Shown here one piece after another: positions 19,353 to 31,117 of a DNA stretch of 64,000 nucleotides. Source of the stretch: Typha latifolia (taxonomy: Eukaryota; Streptophyta; Magnoliopsida; Poales; Typhaceae); the NCBI GenBank assembly GCA_019914945.1, contig CM034099.1, positions 13,157,001 through 13,221,000 on the forward strand, in the 5' to 3' direction. Numbering within the stretch: position 1 is the stretch's first letter; the number at the start of each line of letters is the position of its first letter. The notes under the pieces were generated by a model. That model did not search any database, was not told the DNA's origin, and worked only from the letters and a program-made list of their open reading frames with translations. The position numbers and the translations under genes are program-made.

Positions 19353-21107
19353 TCAATCCAAAGCACAAATCCCTAAAGAAGTGTGAAGATACTCAAATCT
19401 CTGTAAATCCAAAGGTTTTGTAAATAGATCACAGAACTATTTCTCCATCTCAACGTGTTATAGTGCTATTGTTTTGTCTTCAATTAACTCGCGCATAAAA
19501 TGATGTCGGATATCAATATGTTTTGTACGCGAGTGTTGAACATGATTTTTCGATATATTAATAGCACTCATGTTGTCACAATAAAGAACCATTTTATCTT
19601 TTTCAATGCCGTAATTTTTGACCATCTGTTTCATCCATAGTAACTGAGAACAACAACTTCCCGCTGCAATGTACTCGGCCTCCGTAGTAGATAAAGATAT
19701 CGAGTTTTGTTTCTTACTATGCCAAGCAACCAGATTGTTTCCAATATAAAAACATCCACCTGAGGTACTTTTTCTATCATCACATGAACCTACCCAATCA
19801 GAATCCGTGTATCTAGATATGATAGCTCCCGAGTCATAAGTAAACCAGATACCTAAGTTAACTGTGCCACCGATATAATTTATGATACGTTTCACAGCAA
19901 ACAAATGTGTCTTCTCAGGTTCAGACTGAAACCTAGCACACACACCGACACTAAATGCAATGTCAGGTCTACTAGCAGTTAAGTACAAAAGACTACCAAT
20001 CATGCTCCTATACAGTGTCTGATCAACACTTTTTCCTGAAATATCCTTACCTAGTTTGGTAGTTGTACTCATAGGAGTTCTAGCATGTTTTGCATTTTCT
20101 AAACGGAATTTAGTCACAAGATCCTTAGCATACTTGGTATGAGCGATAAATATCTCTCTTTCCAATTGAGTAATTTGAAGTGCCAAAAAAAAATTCAACT
20201 CACCCATCATGCTCATCTCAAAATGACTATGCATAAGATCAGCAAACTGCTTAGCTAACGATTGACTCGTTGCCCCGAAGACAATGTCATCCACATTTAT
20301 TTGTGCCACAACTAAACTCTTGTTGGACCGTCTAATGAACAATATCTTGTCCATTCCCCCTCGAGTGAACCCCGCATCCACTAAAAAAGTGGTCAACTTC
20401 TCATACCAAGCTCTTGGAGCTTGTTTTAGCCCGTAGAGGGCCTTTTTCAGTTTAAACACATGAGAAGGGAATTTTTGATCTTCGAACCCTTTTGGTTGTT
20501 CTACATGAACATCTTCATTCAGAGTACCATTCAAGATACTTTTAATATCCATTTGAAACAATTTAAATTTTAAGTGACAAGCAATAGCAAGTATTATACG
20601 AATAGACTCTAATCTAGCAACAGGAGCAAATGTCTCATCAAAATCTATACCCTCAACTTGAGTATATTGCTGTGCTACGAGTCTAGCTTTATTTCGAACT
20701 ATATTGCCATGTTCATCACTTTTATTCTTGTAAATCCACTTTGTTCCAATGACGTTCACATTCTTAGGTCTAGGAACTAAATACCAAACATCATTCCTAG
20801 AAAATTGCTCTAATTCCTCATGCATAGCATTAACCCAAGAATCGTCCAACAAATGCTTCCTTCACATTCTTGGGTTCAAAAGAAGATGTATAACAAGTAA
20901 ATGATACCTCACTTTGGATTTGTCGTCTTGTCTTAATTGGTTCATTCACGTCTCTGATCACTTGTGATAGTGGATGATTTGATTTCACTCTGGCAGATGA
21001 TTCCAGTACGTTGCAGTCATCTTTGTTCATAAGCAGTCATTTTTGTACCTAGTCTTAGATAAACACGATTTATCACATGTACCGCTGTATTGACCGCCTT
21101 TGCCCAA
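19353..21107 (-). pseudogene. Copia-1 pol, RT and RNase H, longest open frame
   Basis: Reversed pol with a 464-codon open stretch (20852 down to 19458). RT motifs: [36 protein letters not shown] and the catalytic box as NVDD (in QINVDDIVFGATS), where Copia normally has YVDD. RNase H motifs: TDSDWVGSCDDRKST, STTEAEYIA, LYCDNMSAI, HIDIRHHF. One codon is lost near 20540 (KSILNGT, compare KSAFLNGT). Stops: TAA at 19458 and TAG at 19437, the latter also present in copy III. Upstream (20853-21107) is the linker and the last part of integrase, with a frameshift near 20850. Family pol is usually about 1,300-1,500 residues, so this is roughly the C-terminal third. Confidence 0.88.
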
Positions 21108-23068
21108 ACCAGGCACCCACATAGTTGATAGAACCCTCGTGAGGATAACTCGCCACATATGCGCTGGCGAACGGCATGTGTCTGAATGTCTACTGCGCAC
21201 ACAGACTAACGACCTCAGACGTAAGGCCAACAGGATCGCGACTATGTCGAGAGATCAATCATCTCTAGGCACGCCCTGACCCTCGCGCCCACTCGGGTAT
21301 CCTTATGCTTTCTATCAACTATCCTATCAATCACATTTCATGCTTTCCTTCTAAATAACAGAGCAAATGCATATATCTAGTACGATAACAAGTCAATGCA
21401 TAATAGGAATTTAGGTGGAATAGGAATCAAGAGAAAATGATGCAATATAGTCTCCAACTGTATCGTCAACACAAGCATACTCATGCTAATCTATTACATG
21501 TATACTCATGCTACAGATCAACTCGGTAAACAATCATAATAGTAGAATCATCTCTAATCATCTCTATATATATATCACCAATGTACTCATATCCCAAATC
21601 AGCATAATCGAATGCATGGTATAATATGCTCGACTATAATCAACTCTAGATAAAATCATATAATCATGCTGGAGGCCAAAACATGCATGTACATAAATAT
21701 ATAATAAACCTAATTTGATAAAGGCGTCTAAGGGATAAGACTACTCACACTGATCAGAAGATACAAACCACGTATCCCTTACATCCGCCCATCAACTGTG
21801 TGACACTTCTCGCTAGCAAGGTCCACGGGGTCTCAAATAAGGGGTTCGGGATCTAAAAATGTTTAAGTAACATAAGGTTAGTTGTTTATCCCATTATAAT
21901 CCGTTCGGGTAAAATATGATGATTTATTAGATTTTAGAATTTCTACTTAATTTTATAATTGTCTAGATTTTTATTATAAATAAAATATAAATATAGATAA
22001 AAAAACCTAATTATAATTAAATTATATCTTGATTAATTTGGGACTATGTAGTCATTATCTTATTTGTTACAAAATAATAATGTATAATAAATTAATAGAA
22101 TTACTTAAAATGTATATCATAAGAATATTAGAATATAAATCTAATAATTATAATTTACAAATCTATCTATTAATCTAATATACATATAAGTAAATAAATA
22201 AATAAACAAATAAATAAATATAAGTATTACCTATATTTATGTGTAATAGTGTGTAACTTAATTAATCATCAATAAACTTTAATTAATAATAATCATAATG
22301 ATGAATATGTATTATTATTAAAATAAATAATGTCTAAATCTATTTGTATTAATTAAGACAGAAATACCTAAATAAATAAATAATAAAATTAAAAGGATAA
22401 AGGATCTCTGCTACAGTACTGGGCTCGGGCCCAGCACTGGCCTGCTATAGTGCTGGGCTCGAGCCCAGCACTGGCCTGCTACAGTGCTGGGCCGGTGCAG
22501 AAAATAAGAAGAGGAGAAGCAGTTGAGGAAGAAGAAAGAAAAGAAGAAGAAGAAAAGAGAAGAGAAGAAGAGAAGAAAGAGAGGTGGGGAGGGAACTGCG
22601 AAACCGAGTCGGCGGGGAGGGCACCGGCAGCTGGTGGCCAGCCAGCTGCCGGCCTCTCGCCGGCGGCTCGGCTCCGACGAGCCCGAGCCCAAAGTAAGAA
22701 AAAGAGAAAGAGAGAGAGAGAGAGAGAGAGGGATAGTGAGAGGGAGAGAGAAGAAGAGAGAAGAAGAGAGAGAGAGAGAAAGAGCTCACCAGCGCTCGTG
22801 GAGGTGGCAACGACGGCGACCGGCCTCGGTGAGAGAGAGAGAGAGATTTAAAGAGAGAGAGGGAAGGCAATAGGGGGGGTTCTTGGCGGTGGCTTTGGCG
22901 GCGCTGGGGCCCACCGCAGCCAGCTGGCTGCAGGCGGTTGGCAGCGGCGACGTGAGGGGGGCGTGGCACGCTCCCCTCCAGCCACTACATGGCACGAGGC
23001 CGGCTACACTATGGCCGGCCACGTCATGCCATGCAACCAGTTTTTTTTTTGGGGATTGGGTTGTTACA
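21108..23068 (-). repeat. LTR-3, 5' portion, reversed (1,961 bp)
   Basis: Its start, read on the minus strand from 23068, is TGTAACAACCCAATC. It then has a hairpin-forming region (about 22990-23035), a GA-rich microsatellite block (about 22500-22870 on the plus strand), a long AT-rich part (21900-22390), and the block with GGGTGCC. The final approximately 1.1 kb seen in the solo copies (25081-28202, 40399-43330) is absent. The junction with Copia-1 integrase at about 21108 falls in a short stretch similar in both (CCTGGTTTGGGC). Confidence 0.85.
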
Positions 23069-23350
23069 GTACCACAAGTGAAGTATTTAGGTCATATCGG
23101 TAATTCTGCATGTAGTGACAAAGTGGAGTCCTTATTTGATTGGTAGACGATTCATTATACGTATTGTATCAAAGGAGTCTTCCATACTTTATGTGACAGT
23201 GCATAGACACTCCGGCACAGCAGAAATGGGTCACAAAATTATTGGGGTATGATTATGAAATATAATACAAGAAGGGAACGATAGAGCGGCGGATGCACTA
23301 TCGCGCCAACCCGATACCGTTGAGCTTCCAGCCTATTCTTCTCCTACCTT
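23069..23350 (+). pseudogene. Gypsy RT-end and RNase H-end scrap, forward
   Basis: Two short forward pieces. VKYLGHI at about 23080-23100 resembles the RT-RNase H boundary (EYLGHI in Gypsy-1). The stretch at about 23210-23350 contains QQKWVTKLLGYDYEI, then AADALSRQPDT and VELPAYSSPTF, the normal end of RNase H and start of the integrase linker. The sequence is interrupted and frameshifted. It abuts an integrase on the other strand. Confidence 0.65.
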
Positions 23351-24797
23351 TCCCCCTCCGTTGAATCTGTCGATGCCACTGGATCGTAAGCGCTTAATGT
23401 CGGAGCCGTGTGTCCATTCACCACCTCAAATGGATTCATGCCAATGCTGCTCTGGTAGGCGATGTTGTAGGACCACTTCGCCCATGGTAAGAACTTCGAC
23501 CATCGTCTCGGCATCTCTCTAACAAAGCACCTTAAGTAGTGCTCAATGCCTCGATTGATTACCTCGGTTTGGCCGTCCATCTATGGATGGTAGGCTGAAC
23601 TGAAGTTCAATCAAGTCCCCTGCAATCTTAAAAACTCCGTCCAAAAGTCGTTCATAAATACACGATCACGATCCGAGACAATCGTTGCATGCCATCTAAC
23701 CGAGCAACATCTCTAACAAAAATTTCAGCCACCTACTTGGCTGAAAACGGATGTGATAATGCTGAAAAGTGCACATACTTGCTCAATCTATCAACCACCA
23801 AAAAGATAACGAAATAACCACATACCAACGGAAGACCCTCTATGAAATCCATAGAAATGTCTTCCCAAACACGCTCCGGTATAGGTAAAGGCTAAAGTAA
23901 TCTGGTCGGTTTCAATGTCATTGTCTTAGCCCTTTGACAGACTTCGCAAGCACGGACAAAACTCCTCACATCCCATCTCAATCCTGGCCACGTGCAACTC
24001 TTTGATATGCATTGAACAATAGAAGTCTCCTATAGGTCCTCAAGACACCCTCATGACCAGCCTCTAGAGTTTGGTGGAAGTGCTCCAACAATTTCTGCCG
24101 CAATCCATCATTTGCGGGCACCCAAATGCATCCGCGGTCCAGCAGTAAACTGCCTCGATTCTCTAACTCTGGATGGCGCTCCAGATCATCCAACACCTCC
24201 TGTAACAATCTCAAAATATTTGAGTCAAATGTACATGCATACCTTAGCTCGTAACGGTGGGTCACAAAATAGAGGCTGAAATATATCATGCTATACACCA
24301 AAATATCATCAAAAAATACCAAGACATACCTTCGCAATAGAGGCTAAAATATATCATTCATGACGCCTTGAAAGGTAGCTGGAGCATTGGTGAGATGAAA
24401 AGGCATTACTCGAAACTCGTATTGCCCGTCTAGAGTCTGAAATGCAGTTTTGTGCAAATCCGCTAGGTGAACTCTAATTTGATGATATTCGGCCCTCAAG
24501 TCAAACTTGCTGAATATAGTCGCCCGTGCAAGCTCATCCAGTAGCTCCTCTATAAACAGAATCGGATATCGGTCCTTAACAGTAATAGCATTTAGTGCCT
24601 GATAATCGACACAAAAACGCCATGTCCCATTCTTCTTTTGCACCAATAGCAGTGGGGATGAGTATGAGCTATGACTTGGTTGAATGAGGCCTTGCTCTAA
24701 TATCTCGGATACCATCGTGGAGATAACTTATTTTTGCACATGTAGATACCGATATGGCCTCACATTTGTGGGTGCAACCTCGGGTACAATCTCTATG
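23351..24797 (-). pseudogene. Gypsy pol remnant (RT plus integrase), reversed
   Basis: Read from 24797 leftward: RT start (VRPYRYLHVQK), [62 protein letters not shown] and the catalytic box FFDDILVYS at about 24300. An abrupt join removes RNase H and continues at the integrase zinc domain (LLEHFHQTLEAGHEGVLRTY, near 24090-24030). Damaged core sequence follows, ending with MDGQTEVINRGIEHYLRC and SYNIAYQSSIGMNPFE (23580-23344). It is related to Gypsy-1 but clearly a different subfamily, with both RT and integrase present. Confidence 0.8.
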
Positions 24798-25080
24798 CTT
24801 TTCTTGTGATGAGAAGTTTGTACTGGAGATTGCTGCGCTAAACTGATGGGATTGGTGATGCTAATAGATGGTTTGGAGGATGTGAAGGATGAGTTTGCAG
24901 CTGAAGATGAAGGTGTGGCTGGACATCAAGGAGAAGTAGCTGAGGAGAAACCCGTGGAGGACATAGTAGTCGAAATCTCCCTCCACGCCTATTTAGGGAC
25001 AGCCACGCCAAAGACCATATGGGTGAACGGTGTAGTCAAGAAAACCATAGTGAGAATCTTGATCGACATCGGGTCTACCC
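24798..25080 (+). pseudogene. Gypsy-1 gag end and protease start
   Basis: The zinc knuckle is damaged (CDEKFVLEIAALN followed by a stop; His and last Cys lost). An acidic linker and the protease start follow, ending LIDIGST at the LTR-3 insertion, where the catalytic motif has become D-I-G instead of D-T-G. The protease continues at 28208 with HNFIDKRLLRK. Confidence 0.85.
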
Positions 25081-28000
25081 TGTAACAACCCAATCACAAA
25101 AAAAAAAGAAAAAAAATTCATGGGCACGATGCGACCGGCCACACTGTGGCTGGCCTCGTGCCCATGCCAGCTGCTCATGCTGCTTGGTGGGGCGCCACGT
25201 GCCTGCGGCCGCTGCCGCAGCCAGCCGACTGCGGCCAGCTGGCCACGGTGGGCCCCGGCGCCACCACTGCTCCTCCTCCACCGCCTTCTCTCTCTCTTTA
25301 AATCTCTCTCTCTCTCTCGGCCACCCTCTCACTCTACTCTCTCTATCTATACCGACACCTTCCCTGGAGCCGCCGCCACCGCCGGTGAGATCTCTCAGTC
25401 CCGCTCTCTTTCCCTCTCTCTCTCTCTCTCTCTCGCCCGAGGTTGGGATCGTCGGAGTCGAGCTGCCGGCGCCGACCGCTGGCTGGCCAGCAGCGGCCGG
25501 TGCCCTCCCCGCCAGCCCGGGTCCGCAACCTCCTCCCTCACTTCCTCTCTTTCTTCTCTTCCTCTTCTCTTCTTCTTCTTCTTCTTCTTCTTTCTTTCTT
25601 TCTTTCTTTCTTTCTTTGTTTCTTTTTCTCCTTCTTCCTTAGCTCCTCCTCTTTCTTTCTGCACAGTGTTGGGCTCGGCCCAGCACTGATGGCAGATGTA
25701 ATTAATTTATTAATTAATTAGTTTATTTATGTTATTTATTTAGGTATTTTTCTTCTTAATTAATGCAAATAGATTATTTAGACATTAACTATTTTAATAA
25801 TATTATATATCCTTCAATATAATTTTATTAATGATAATTTTTATAATTAATGATTAATTAGGTATAAATATAGGTAATACTTATATTTATTTACTTATTT
25901 ACATATCTATTAGATTAATAGATAGATTTGTAAATTATAATTATTAGATTTATATTCTAATACCCTCATCATATATATTTTAAGTATTTCTATTAATTTT
26001 ATGATTATTCTGCAACAAATAAAATACTAAGTTTATTTAGTTATTTATTTATTATTTTATTAAGTAAAGACTGCATTGTCCCTAATTAATCAAGATAGTG
26101 TATGAATTATAAAATTAATTAAAATTAGACCACCTCTATACTTATTTAGCCTTTTATTTTATTTTATAATTATATATTTAGAAATACTCTTATATAAAAG
26201 GAAACAAGCCTCTTCTCCTTATATTATAATTAACTTTTTATAATAATAAAGAATTATAATATTTGAATCGTATCTATATTATAGACCTAGTTATGTAATC
26301 AAAAATAAAGAAAAGTGATTCTAAATCTAATAAACCTTTATATTTTAACTGAATTAATTCTAATTAGATAAATGGCTAACATCATACTACTTAAATATTT
26401 CAGATCTCGAACCCTCTTATTTGAGACCCCGTGGACCTTGCTAGCGATGAGTGTCACTTGGTTACCTGACGGACGTGAGAGATGCGTGGTTTGTAGCTTC
26501 TGATCAGACGGTGAGTAGTCTTATCCCCTAGATTCCTTTCTCAAATTAGGTTATATTATATATTATGTACATGCATGTTTTGGCTTCCAGCATGATTATA
26601 TGACTTTATATAGAGATGATTTCAGTCAAGCATATTTTATCATGCATTTGATTAGACTGATCTGGGATATGAGTACATTGGTGATATATAGAGATGATTG
26701 GAGATGATTATGCTATTCTGATTTTATACCGAGATGATCACTAGCATGAGTATGCATGTGTTAGATACATTATTGGAGTTTGCATTACGTCATTTTGCTC
26801 TTAATTCCTATTCCACCTAAATTCCTGTTATGCATTGACTTGTTATCGTACTGGATATATGCATATGATCTGTCATTTAAAAAGGAAAGCATGAAATGTG
26901 ATTGATAGGATAGTTGATAGAAAGTGTGAGGATACCCGAGTGGGCGCAAGGGTTAGGACGCGCTTGGTGGATGATTGATCACTCGACATGGTCGCGATCT
27001 TGTTGGCCTTATGTCCGAGGTCGTTAGTCTGTGTGCGCAGCAGACATTCGGACACATGCCATTCGCCAAGGCATATGTGGCGAGTTATCCTCACGAGATT
27101 TTTATCAGCTAGAAGGGTGCCCGGTCTGGATGGATGTTGATTCCCTTAGCGGATGGCAGGGTATGATTATATTTGAGATACTCCTTACGGATGGCAGAGT
27201 ATGCTCTGAGCCTTTGGACATGATGTTGAGACCGGATACCAGGTATTGACTATGCACAGTGGTCTAGTATGTCGATATTATACTAAGATGTCGGTGATGA
27301 TCATGATGTTGAGAAATGCATATGATTTCATTATCATTTGATTACCTGATTATCGAGTGGTCACTATTCATCATATATGATTGCATTTGATATCATAACG
27401 TGGTCATCGTCGGCATGCATCATGTGTCATATTTGAGAGAGAGTTATGATGATAGTATGATACGGAGATTTGTTTACTCATGGTCGGGGATTATATATAC
27501 TTTTATCAGTTATGACATGTTATCTACTTTTCATTTATATATTATTGAGGATACATTCATATTCATGGCATGATACTCTTTCTGATTCATATTATCCAGT
27601 ATATGATTTACTCTCTGTTTGGCATCACTGATTCAGGGTAAGGTCTATTCACTGAGCCTTTTGCTCATGACTCTCTTTATTTCTTTTCTAATCCCCTCAG
27701 ATATGTGGTACGTGATAACGACTTGAGAAGATATTCTAGAGCAATGATGAGGTAAGCTATAGATGCGAGATGGTATAGATGATAGTTTATATAGAAATTG
27801 AGTTGTACCAGTATCTGATACTTGTACTCTTTTGTATTAGACGATGATTTGTATAATACAAGTCGAATCATAGTGTACTCTTGTATTAGTTATTTTAGTT
27901 GTATCTTGATAGTTTGTTGTGGCCTGTGTGGGTCTTGCCAGATTATGTAGCGGTCTAGTGTATATTATTGTGGACTTTGATATTCATATGTTAATAGGTT

Positions 28001-28202
28001 TATTTGGTTAAGAGTATGATTTATTTGGTGATGGATTATGTGATCATGGATAGGTTAGCATGTTTTATTTGATGATGTCATAATTATATGTGCACAGGAG
28101 AGTATCTGGGTGTGACGGGCCCCGCCCGACCTGTCGCGTGCGCCGCACGTGCCGTGTGGGCGCGTGGGCGTGCACATGCCCGTGCCGGGCGGGGGCGTCA
28201 CA
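25081..28202 (+). repeat. Solo LTR-3 (3,122 bp)
   Basis: Starts TGTAACAACCCAATC and ends GGGGGCGTCACA, with an exact duplication TACCC at 25076-25080 and 28203-28207. Removing it rejoins the protease codons of the host element, so the ends are certain. Internal layout: a hairpin (25119-25166), CT-rich microsatellites (25270-25640), an AT-rich block (25690-26400), less AT-rich sequence (26400-28100), and a GC-rich, CpG-rich terminus (28110-28202). There is no internal domain, so I cannot assign a clade; TGTAAC starts and long LTRs are common in plant Gypsy elements. Confidence 0.94.
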
Positions 28203-28207
28203 TACCC

Positions 28208-29993
28208 ACAACTTCATTGACAAGAGGCTCCTTAGGAAGACTGGGCTAGAGTCGGAACCCACGGAAGGGTTCGATGTGATGATTGGAGATGGCACCACAT
28301 TGCGAGTGGATTTTATTTGTGCAGGTATGGAATTGAAGGTGCAAGACCAAGCTTTCACATTGGATCTTTATCTATTGGCATTGTGAGGTGCCGACATTGT
28401 CTTGGGGACCCAATGGCTTCAAAGCTTGGGGTTAGTAACATTTGATTTTTCAAACCTCACACTGACATTTCAGAGGAATGGTCGAAGGGTGCTGCTGGAT
28501 GGAAATCAACCATGGCAAGGACCAACGTTGCAACCACTTTTTGGCCTTCCTTGTGCAGGGGACCGAGCTCTACTATTGCAAATGGCTGTTGCACCTAAAC
28601 ATCCACCACTAAGGGAAATAGCCACTGCTGCAGGAATTCAAGGATCTCTTCGAGGAACCCCGAGGACTGCTGCCAACTCGTCGGCAGGACCATCACATCC
28701 AGATCATTCTAGGGGCTGAACCAGCAAATGTTCGGCCCTATCGATACCCGCATGTCCAGAAGAAAGAGATTAGCAAATTGGTGGTGGAAATGCTCGAGCA
28801 AGGGATTATTCAACTGAGTAGAAGTGCCTACACGTCGCCGGTGCTGCTGGTTCGGAAGAAAGATGAGAGTTGGCGATTTTGCATCGACTATCAAGCCTTG
28901 AATGCGATCACCGTCAAAGACCGGTATCCAATAGCGGTGATCAAGGAGTTGCTGGAGGAACTCACAGGGTCGGCTTACTTCACCAAACTTGACTTAAGAG
29001 CGGGGTACCATCAAATCCGCGTCGACCCGAAAGATGTGCACAAAATGACATTCTGAACTCACGATGGCCACTATGAGTTCCGAGTCATGCCATTTGGGCT
29101 CACCAATGCACCGACCACCTTGAAAGGATTGATGAATGACCTTTTTCGCCCACTCTTGTGTCAGTACGTGCTCATCTTCTTTGATGATATTCTAGTGTAT
29201 AGTAGGAATTAGAGCAAGCACTTGCGGCATGTGCGTGAGGTGTTGAATATCTTGCGACAAAACTAATTAAAAGTCAAGATGAGCAAGTGTCTTTGGGAAA
29301 AGGCACGAGTGGAGTACTTGGGACATATAATCTCAGCGAGGGGAGTGGAAGCTGATCCAAGCAAGATCAAGAATATGGTGGACTGGCCGATTCCCACTAA
29401 TTAGCGGGAATTGAGGGGATTCCTTGGGTTGACTGGATACTACCGGTGATTCGTTGCCAACTACGACAAGATTGCTGCCCCACTGACCTCCTTACTCAGA
29501 AAAGGAGGGTTTCAATGGACGGATAAGGCGACGAAGGCCTTCGAAGCATTGAAGACAGTCATGTCTACCGCACTGGTTCTAGCACTACCGGATTTCAGAA
29601 AGCCCTTTGTGGTGGAATGGGACGCTTCGGGTTAGGGCATTAGAGCAGTATTGATGCAAGAGGGCAGACCCATGGCATATATGAGCAAGGCATTGTCAAA
29701 TCGGTCACGATAGCTATCCACTTACGAGCGCAAAATGCTAGCAATTCTACACGCCGTCACCAAATGGCGACCCTACTTGATTGGCCAACGGTTTACAATC
29801 CTCACGGACCAGCGTAGCTTACCCTACTTCATGGAGCAACCTGTGCACACCCCAGCACAGTAACGGTGGGTCATGAAACTCCTTAGGTATGACTACGAAC
29901 TAGTCTACAAAAAGGGGATAGAAACCGAGCGGCCGATGCCCTTTCGCGCCAACCGGACACAAGTGAGCTCACCTCTTTTTCAGCACCAACCTT
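28208..29993 (+). pseudogene. Gypsy-1 protease end, reverse transcriptase and RNase H
   Basis: Continues the protease (HNFIDKRLL, MIGDGTTL, ADIVLGTQWLQ). A linker typical of the RT-bearing copies ([18 protein letters not shown]) follows, then [57 protein letters not shown] and FFDDILVYS near 29190. The RT-RNase H connection (EYLGHIISARGVEAD) and RNase H (PFVVEWDASG, STYERKMLAILHAV, LTDQRSLPY) follow. At least nine stops or shifts are visible, for example at 28384, 29054, 29209 and 29634. The end is interrupted at 29993 by a solo LTR. Confidence 0.87.
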
Positions 29994-30986
29994 TGATACG
30001 ATTCGGACTTCACCGACGTCGTCTCGAGCATGGATTCACTTTAGGAGTGTTTTTATTTCATGTTTTAGTGTTTAATTTCTATTAAAATAAGTTTTCTGTA
30101 AGTCGCGTTCGAACACGGGTGGAGTGAGTTCGAACGCGGTTTGTGAACGGGGTTGTGAATGTGGTGAAGAGAATGTACTGTGCGTTCGAACGCGGTGCGT
30201 TCGAACGCACTGTGAATGCCTGCATCACGTTCACAAATACCGACAGGGGCGTTCGATCGCGCGTTCGAACACCTACATCTCGTTCGCAAATCCAGAAGAG
30301 CGAACTCAGTGCGTTCGAACGCGGTTGGGCGAGTTCGAACGCGGTCGACAAAAATTGTGTTTTTAGGGTTAATTTGAGTTGTTGGTTAGCCTATAAAAGT
30401 ATGTGGTAGGCAACCAAATTGTTTATTGATTATTGAGATTGAGTTTTGCCTTGCCTCCTTCGTCTTCTTCGCTCCCGTTCTCTCAATCCCCGGCGACGCC
30501 GCTTCTAACCTCCCTCGTCTAGCTAATCACCCTAGTCCCTTAGGGGTGGCCCTCTTCTCCCCCTTCGTCCAATCTATCCCACACTTGCCCTAATCCTTCC
30601 ATCAACCACAACCCTTCCACCATCACTTTTCACCGGTGCCACCACATTAACGCCGGTCCACCTTCAACCACCAGTACCTAGGATCACGTGCCTCCATCCA
30701 CGGATCCAAAACAGACCATCTGACCTTTGTCGACAAATCGGACGATATCTCGAGATCGCCACATCCGATTCACCTGCAACTAGATTTGTTGGAAAGCTCT
30801 TTTCGGGGGCTACAAATATCAAAGTTTCACGTCGATCCGACGGCAGAATATTTCGAGATCTTATTTCAAAGTTCTGTGCCAGATCTAGTCAAGATCAAGA
30901 ATTGGAAGAGATCGACCCTTCACCAAAAAGGCGAGATCGTATCAAGCTGGTATCAGAGCTCCATAGCTAGAGGCGTGATCGCATCA
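29994..30986 (+). repeat. Solo Gypsy-1 LTR with extended 3' end (993 bp)
   Basis: Starts TGATACGATTCGG, ends GATCGCATCA, with an exact duplication ACCTT at 29989-29993 and 30987-30991. The usual end GATCGTATCA lies 41 bases inside the element and is followed by an old primer-binding site (TGGTATCAGAGC, about 30949). It carries TTCGAA sites at about 30107-30345 and TATAAAA at 30392-30398. It belongs to the same LTR subtype as 10943-16235. Confidence 0.93.
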
Positions 30987-30991
30987 ACCTT

Positions 30992-31117
30992 TTCTCTATT
31001 TTTAGATATGTGGGGAACCAATGTTGAGAATCAAATCATGGAGGAGCTTGAGTCAGATTTCGAAGATCGCTTCTCTAATTTCAAACCTTGAGGACAAGGT
31101 TGTAGAAGCGGGTGGAT
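30992..31117 (+). pseudogene. Gypsy-1 post-RNase H tail, integrase absent
   Basis: Continues the frame cut at 29993. The homologous reversed copy reads FSDIWETSAEDQI then ELES and DRFPNFKP-stop here. The last part matches the very C terminus of integrase-bearing copies (ELESDIMDRFPNF). The whole integrase is therefore missing between these blocks. The stop is followed by GGACAAGG and GTGGAT, then the 3' LTR. Confidence 0.75.

Larger units (their letters stand above)
10365..21107 (-). mobile_element. Copia-1 element, copy II, reversed and split
   Basis: Read from right to left: end of integrase, RT, RNase H, spacer, internal promoter, third ORF, purine tract, 3' LTR. The 5' LTR, gag and most of the integrase are missing; at about 21107 the integrase coding sequence is joined to an LTR-3. 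The 3' LTR is split by the Gypsy-1 element at 10943-16235. This copy holds the longest uninterrupted pol reading frame in the window. Confidence 0.9.

Noticed and set aside
25270..25660. Long reading frames rich in Ser and Leu, or Arg and Glu on the other strand (also 22450-22870, 40580-40970, 52040-52110, 52490-52960)
   Set aside because: They are translations of CT/GA microsatellites inside LTR-3. No start context, domain or codon pattern supports a gene.
28208..31117. Pararetrovirus-like insertion (RT and RNase H without integrase)
   Set aside because: The protease, RT and linker match Gypsy-1 closely, a Gypsy-1 3' LTR follows, and the C-terminal tail is that of the integrase-bearing copies. 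No movement or coat protein is seen.
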